A stretch of DNA of 34,648 bases. It comes from Propionibacterium australiense (GTDB lineage Bacteria; Actinomycetota; Actinomycetes; Propionibacteriales; Propionibacteriaceae). The stretch spans positions 1-34,648 of the forward strand of contig NZ_RCIV01000025.1 in the NCBI RefSeq assembly GCF_003666605.1, read 5' to 3'. The notes under the pieces are model-generated. The model saw only the letters and a program-made list of their open reading frames with translations. It ran no database searches and was not told the origin of the DNA. This document shows positions 33,721-34,648 of this stretch, piece by piece; positions within the stretch are counted from its first letter, which is position 1, and each line of letters begins with the position of its first letter. A program made the translations under genes and the position numbers.

Positions 33721-33785
33721 GCGAGGACCTGTCACTGAGAAAATTGGGTTGTCGATAATCCCGTATTCCCAGAACAGGTCCTCGC
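33721..33785 (+). promoter_or_regulatory. 12-bp inverted repeat abutting the transposase start codon
   Basis: GCGAGGACCTGT (33721-33732) and ACAGGTCCTCGC (33774-33785) are exact complements, and the second arm ends directly at the ATG (33786). In a read-through transcript the stem would bury the ribosome-binding region; a promoter inside the 41-bp loop would avoid it. Confidence 0.55.
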
Positions 33786-34409
33786 ATGTACCATACAACA
33801 GGCCTGCCCGCCGAAGCAATCACAGTCCTCTACCAGACCCTCGTCCACAATTACCCCCGCACCCCGCAGGCCACCGGGCGGCCACCAGCACTGAGTCAGG
33901 CAGAAGAAATCAGGGCAACCCTGGCCTACCTGCGACGCAACCGCGCCCAAGCCGAGCTGGCCGAGTCGTTCGGGGTCAGCCAAGCCTCGATCAGCCGAGC
34001 CATCGCCCGGTGGACGGCTCGCATCGCCGAGGTCCTCGCAGACCTCGTACCCACCGCAGACGACCTGGACCAGACCCAGACCCTGATCGTGGACGGCACC
34101 CTCGTACCCTGCTGGGACTGGAAACACGAACCGGGCCTGTACTCGGGCAAGCACCACCGGACCGGGTTGAACCTTCAGGTGGCCTGCACCCTGACAGGAC
34201 GCTTGGTCTGGGTGTCCGACCCGGCCCCCGGATCGACCCACGACGCGAAAGCCATCCAGTCCACGGGTTTCCTTGAAAACTTCCCAGACACCCCGCCATT
34301 GGGTGACAAGGGCTACACCGGGCTGGGCATGATGACCCCGATACGCAAACCACCAGGGAGCGGGCTCACAGGCTGGCAGAAACAATACAACCACGCCATC
34401 AACAAGCTA
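33786..34409 (+). pseudogene. IS5-family transposase, truncated (DDE_Tnp_4 type)
   Basis: MYHTTGLPAEAITVLYQTLVHNYP, a helix-turn-helix (AELAESFGVSQASISRAIARW), the first catalytic Asp in TLIVDGTLVPCW and the second in DPAPGSTHDAKA are present. The frame breaks after HAINKL, where the catalytic Glu helix should start, because an IS3-family element begins at about 34410. The ORF then ends in foreign codons (34442). Without the Glu the transposase cannot be active. Confidence 0.82.
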
Positions 34410-34648
34410 TGGAGTGCTTGGTGTTTTTCGGACAGTGGGTGAAATGATCGTGAGGTAGAATTAGATCATGTCGGCACCGAAATACAGTGCGGAGTTCACC
34501 GAACAAGTCGTTCCAGAGGTCGTCCAGAAGTCCAAGCCGATTCGGGTGAGGTCGCCAGGTCGTACGGGCTTGTGGCGCAGACAGTCGGGAACTGGGTCGC
34601 GAAATGGCGGAAAGAACACCCCGATCCCAGCACTGATGGCACCACCGC
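34410..34648 (+). mobile_element. IS3-family element, left end (runs off window)
   Basis: Starts at TGGAGTGCTTGGTG (about 34410) inside the IS5-like transposase. The left inverted repeat and a promoter region precede an orfA at 34468. The right end and orfB lie beyond the window. Confidence 0.7.
34468..34648 (+). pseudogene. IS3-family transposase OrfA, partial and frameshifted
   Basis: From ATG 34468 the frame reads MSAPKYSAEFTEQVVPEVVQKSKPIR. It then shifts near 34543-34549 to the frame reading EVARSYGLVAQTVGNWVAKWRKEHPDPSTDG. Together these are the N-terminal half of a typical OrfA with its helix-turn-helix. The frameshift lies before the normal OrfA/OrfB slip site, so it is not the programmed one. 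The 3' part is off the window. Confidence 0.78.

Larger units (their letters stand above)
33690..34409 (+). mobile_element. IS5-like element remnant
   Basis: Begins where the immunity gene loses its frame (33670-33690; the exact end and terminal repeat are not identifiable) and runs to 34409, where a second element interrupts it. It carries a transposase and a 12-bp inverted repeat just before the transposase start. Confidence 0.7.

Noticed and set aside
1-34648. tRNA or rRNA genes
   Set aside because: I saw no cloverleaf with a T-loop GGTTCGA-type core and no rRNA-like stretch; a covariance-model scan would settle it.

Overview
The window is high-GC DNA with actinobacterial gene families: a GuaB3-type IMP dehydrogenase-like protein, an LPKTG cell-wall-anchored protein, DUF4143 ATPases, a NarL/HisKA_3 two-component pair and probable leaderless promoters. 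The organism is most likely a host-associated actinobacterium of the Propionibacteriales/Actinomycetales kind. I cannot name the species from sequence alone. Most of the window is chromosomal and GC-rich. The right end (about 30.8-34.6 kb) is AT-richer and has been rearranged by mobile elements.

Layout. 1-4.3 kb: a partial membrane protein with a PH-like domain running off the left edge (minus), a large LPKTG adhesin with tandem SSPTPEP repeats, and a DUF4253 protein. 4.4-6.4 kb: an alpha/beta hydrolase divergent from its probable LysR regulator. 6.5-11.7 kb: a two-component system (response regulator frameshifted, kinase intact) divergent from a three-gene ABC-2 export operon. 11.8-12.8 kb: an aldo/keto reductase. 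13.0-15.7 kb: two DUF4143 ATPases, each preceded by three direct repeats with an exact 23-bp period. 15.9-16.5 kb: a toxin-antitoxin pair whose MazF/PemK toxin carries one in-frame TGA. 16.6-18.4 kb: a GMP synthetase lacking the glutaminase domain, a relic of another guaA 3' end just upstream of it, and an XRE/zinc-ribbon regulator. 18.6-20.8 kb: a structured inverted-repeat element, then a MarR-MFS efflux pair with a palindromic operator in its promoter. 21-23.2 kb: an EamA transporter and a third DUF4143 gene, frameshifted. 23.3-27.7 kb: full-length guaA, cysteine synthase, chorismate mutase and guaB3. 28.1-30.7 kb: an alanine dehydrogenase/alanine permease operon ending in a strong terminator. 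30.8-33.7 kb: a degraded polymorphic-toxin/immunity island. 33.7 kb to the end: an IS5-like element whose transposase is interrupted by an IS3-family element.

How the genes fit together. The core part supports GMP synthesis (guaA, guaB3), cysteine and aromatic amino-acid synthesis, and alanine catabolism with uptake. The accessory part deals with surface adhesion, export and drug efflux, and inter-bacterial conflict. Several genes carry single-base frameshifts, three of them in or beside short homopolymer runs. These could be real pseudogenes, phase-variable sites or sequencing errors, and the sequence alone cannot separate these. The observations most worth a second look are the 23-bp-period repeats upstream of two DUF4143 ATPases, the solo GMP synthetase beside a guaA relic, the MazF nonsense allele, and the orphan toxin/immunity cassette.
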